Source: Amoebidium appalachense
Taxonomy: Eukaryota > Ichthyosporea
Assembly (NCBI GenBank): GCA_963693365.1
Contig: CAVNZM010000001.1
Span: 2,046,001-2,110,000 of the forward strand
Reading direction: 5' to 3'
DNA: 64,000 nucleotides
Shown here: positions 61,362-64,000 of the stretch, in pieces
Layout: each line of letters starts with the position of its first letter
How positions within the stretch are numbered: the stretch's first letter is position 1
Program-made: the position numbers and the translations under genes
The notes under the pieces: generated by a model
The model's input: only the letters and a program-made list of their open reading frames with translations
Database searches by the model: none
Told to the model about the DNA's origin: nothing

Positions 61362-64000
61362 TCAGCACATGTTGAGCATCCCCACGGCCTTGGTGAAGAA
61401 AGAGGCAGACAGGGCCTTGGTGAACATGTCGGCCTTGTTGTCAGCAGAAGCCACCGGGACCACAGTGATGTTGCCCAGCAGGTGATGTTCCTTGACGGAG
61501 CAGTAGCGGACGTCGATGTGCTTGGTCTTGGGCTTAACCCCCAGGGTGTCCAGCAGGGCCCGGGCAGACTCATTGTCCCCATGGATGGGCACCGGGGTGG
61601 GCTCATTGATAGGATTAAGGCCCAGGTCGTCCATCACATAGTTGAGCCATAGGGCCTCGTTCGTAGCAGCAGACATGGCCACAAATTCAGCCTCAGTGGA
61701 GCTGTGGGTGGTGATGGACTGGAGCCGAGACACCCAGGACACAGGGGAGGAGTTTATGAAGAAGACATAGCCCGTGGTGGAGCGCCGGGTGTCGCGGTCC
61801 TCGGCGTAGTCGGAGTCGGAGTAGCCAACAAGGTTGGGGGGGCCGGGACGGTAGACAATACCCAGGTCGATGGTGGCCAGCAGGTAGCTTACAACTCTGG
61901 TAGCCATAGTCCAGTGGGTGACGGTGGGCGCATGAATGTGTCGAGTAAGGACTCCCAGAGCCTGGGAAATGTCGGGGCGGGTGGTACGCGCAATCCACAG
62001 CAGGGCACCGACCAGGCTGGCATAGTCCTCCTTCTTGCTGTAGGCTGGGGTCTTGTTGCTTTCACTGGCCTGGCCCGGGACGATGGGGGTCTTGGTGCCG
62101 GACATGTGGGTGAGACGAAAACGGGCAGCCAAGTCGATGATGTGTTGACGATGGCCCAGACGCAGAGACCCGTCCTCCAGCCAGGTAAGAGTGTGCCCGA
62201 TGAGCAGGGTAGGACGACCCAGGTCCTTGGCAGAGAAACGAGCATCCAGCTTGGTGAAAAAATCGTCGATGAGCGCATCAGTGGCGGCCGTCACGGTGAA
62301 GTCATCCACGTAGGCAGCAAGGGCAATAAATGTTGGGGTCCCGGCATTCTTGATGAACAGGCACGGGTCAGCAGCACTCACAATGAAGCCTTGGTCGAGG
62401 AGATGGTCACGGAGGGCCTCATACCACTGGCGCGGTGCCTGTTTTAGGCCGTAGAGCGCCTTGTGGAGCAAGCCGACAGCATGGGGGGCCGAGGGGTTGA
62501 CGAAGCCAGGGGGCTGCTCAATGTAGATGGTCTCGTTGACGGTGCCGTTGAGGAATGCTGTGTTGACGTCGATGTGGCGCAGAGGCAGACCTTGGGCCAC
62601 GGAGGTAGCCAAAACCAGCCGGATGGTAGCCAGCGCAGCCACAGGTGACTCGGTGACGAAATAGTCCTGGCCAGGCTGCTGGTAGTTGCCCCGGGCCACA
62701 AGCCGGGCCTTGAAAGCAGTGACGTTGCCGACGTTGTCCTGCTTGACCGTAAAGACCCAGCCGACCGGAATGACAGTGGAGCCATCCTCTGGACGGGGCA
62801 CAAGGGTGAAGGTGCCGTTGTCTTCCAGGGCCTTGAGCTCACGGTGTGCAGCCTCCTCCCATTTCAGACGCTGGGGACTCTTGAGTGCAGCCCGGACAGT
62901 CTTGGGGACAACAATGGTGGAAGCCTTGATGGGTGTTGATGCAGGAGCCGTAGCCTGGGGGGCAAGGGGGGCCGTAGCAGCAGCCACGTTGGCAGTCGGG
63001 CCTCGACGTTGGTCGTTGTACACAGCGCCACTACGGGTCGTCCGGGGGAGCCGATGTGCAGGCTCGGGCAGGATCGGAATGTCCAATTGATCACTCGGCG
63101 CTGTCCCATTGGCTGACAGACGAGACGAATCAGATTGCTGATCATTCCGGACGATGTGATTGGCTGGCTGATTTGACGAATCAGATGACTCCAAAAAATG
63201 ATGAATTGCCGGTGCGGTCGACCAATCAGATGGGACATCACGGAGGGGGTGCAGAATAGCAGCCTCGTCGAACTGCACGTCACGGCTGACGGTCATCTTG
63301 TGTGCTGCTGGAATCCAGACCTTGTAGCCCTTGATGTTAGGAGGGTAGCCCACGAAGATGCCCTTGACGGCACGAGGCGCCAGTTTCGGTGTATCCTGTT
63401 GATGGACGTAGCAGGGAGAGCCCCAGACACGGAGCCGGCTGTAGTCGGGAGGAATGCCGGTCCACAGCAGGGCGGGAGACGATTGGCTGCCGGTGGCTCG
63501 CGACGGGAGCATGTTGCGTATAAAAGCCGCGGTCACAGCTGCCTCGGCCCAGAATCCCACCGGAAGGCCGGACTGCTGCAGGAGTGCCCGAACCATGTCG
63601 AGGAGGGTCCGGTTCAGTCGTTCGGCAGTCCCATTCTGTTGAGGAGAGCCGGTGGTAGTGATCTGATGGCGAATGCCATGCTCACGGTTGTAGTCCCCGA
63701 AGGCCGTGCCCATGTACTCGCCCCCCCGTCGGACTGAAACACCTGCATGGGAACACCGTGTTGGGTAACCGCCGCCTTGTGGTACGTCACATATGCAGCC
63801 AGTGTGTCCGACTTCTTGACGAGGGGCACGGCCGTGGTGTGGCCGGTGAATTCGTCGTGGAACGTCGCCAAGTACTGAGCACCACCGATCGCGGGAGGGA
63901 AGGGGCCGCTGATGTCGCTGTGAACCTTGGCTAGGACCCGGGGAGCTTGGCTAGTTGATTCGGAGAAGGCAACACGGTGGGCTTTGCCGAGGGCACAGGG
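61362..64000 (-). pseudogene. pol: Family D pol: integrase, RT, RNase H, one frameshift, cut by window edge
   Basis: The minus strand enters at the end of the integrase zinc motif (CALGKAHRVAF), then VHSDISGPFP (first Asp), FQSDGG (second Asp) and NGTAERLNRT (Glu). The chain then reads 783 codons openly through a linker, RVT_2 with IDVNTAFLNG and AYVDDFTV (62301-62312), and RNase H with GYSDSDYAED, STEAEFVAMS and HGDNESARAL, ending MLNMC-stop. At 63721-63727 a run of seven C (G on the coding strand) shifts the frame between the second Asp and the Glu; five or eight would restore it. This is the only break seen, so it may be a homopolymer miscount. The family is distinct from A and B. Confidence 0.9.

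Overview
The window is eukaryotic, non-genic DNA: a dense nest of LTR retrotransposons and related elements. I see no convincing host gene. The evidence is Ty1/copia gag-pol ORFs (CCHC knuckle, DSG protease, DDE integrase, RVT_2 with YVDD, RNase H), paired LTRs with TG..CA ends and 5-bp target-site duplications (TSDs), primer sites matching initiator tRNA-Met, and pol III-type tRNA boxes. The lineage cannot be fixed from this. Coding parts are GC-rich with C-ending codons, while LTRs are AT-rich. A tyrosine-recombinase-type (DIRS/Ngaro-like) gag/pol remnant is also present. Long C/G homopolymers and GA tracts are common, and some indels in them may be sequencing error.

Families (names are mine). 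A: copia element, 925-bp LTR, PBS beginning GGTTATG; A1 (12373-19096) has an uninterrupted 1469-codon gag-pol and near-identical LTRs. B: copia element with a G-run/GA tract in its LTR; three broken copies B1, B2, B3, all minus. D and E: further copia families at the window edges. G: a 3.5-kb non-coding LTR element with a tRNA-Arg-type PBS. F: YR-type element remnant. TRIM: a 659-660-bp miniature LTR element whose 289-bp LTR carries a complete tRNA-like gene.

Layout. 1-1746: family E gag and LTR inserted in a D LTR. 1778-7623: D leader fused to degenerate A2 gag-pol, with a solo LTR A in the RNase H domain and TRIM1 in its 3' LTR. 7624-26924: B1, whose LTR holds G, whose 3' UTR holds A1, and whose gene holds two solo LTRs and a 1-kb foldback insertion with small ORFs. 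26925-29781: YR-type element cut by an E LTR. 29782-49773: B2, containing a deleted LTR A, an A copy (A5) with an inverted gag that looks like an autointegration product, and a solo LTR A split by A3, which is itself split by TRIM2. 49774-50500: inverted LTR B and a foreign RT fragment. 50501-54949: B3. 54950-60258: A4, with intact RT/RNase H and a noisy 5' half. 60259-64000: D leader, LTR and pol.

The main observations for a second look are the tRNA-bearing TRIM, an LTR followed by about 29 bp of reverse-transcribed initiator tRNA-Met (a fossil of half-tRNA priming), and the three-LTR A5 structure with an inverted gag segment flanked by matching 5-bp target copies.
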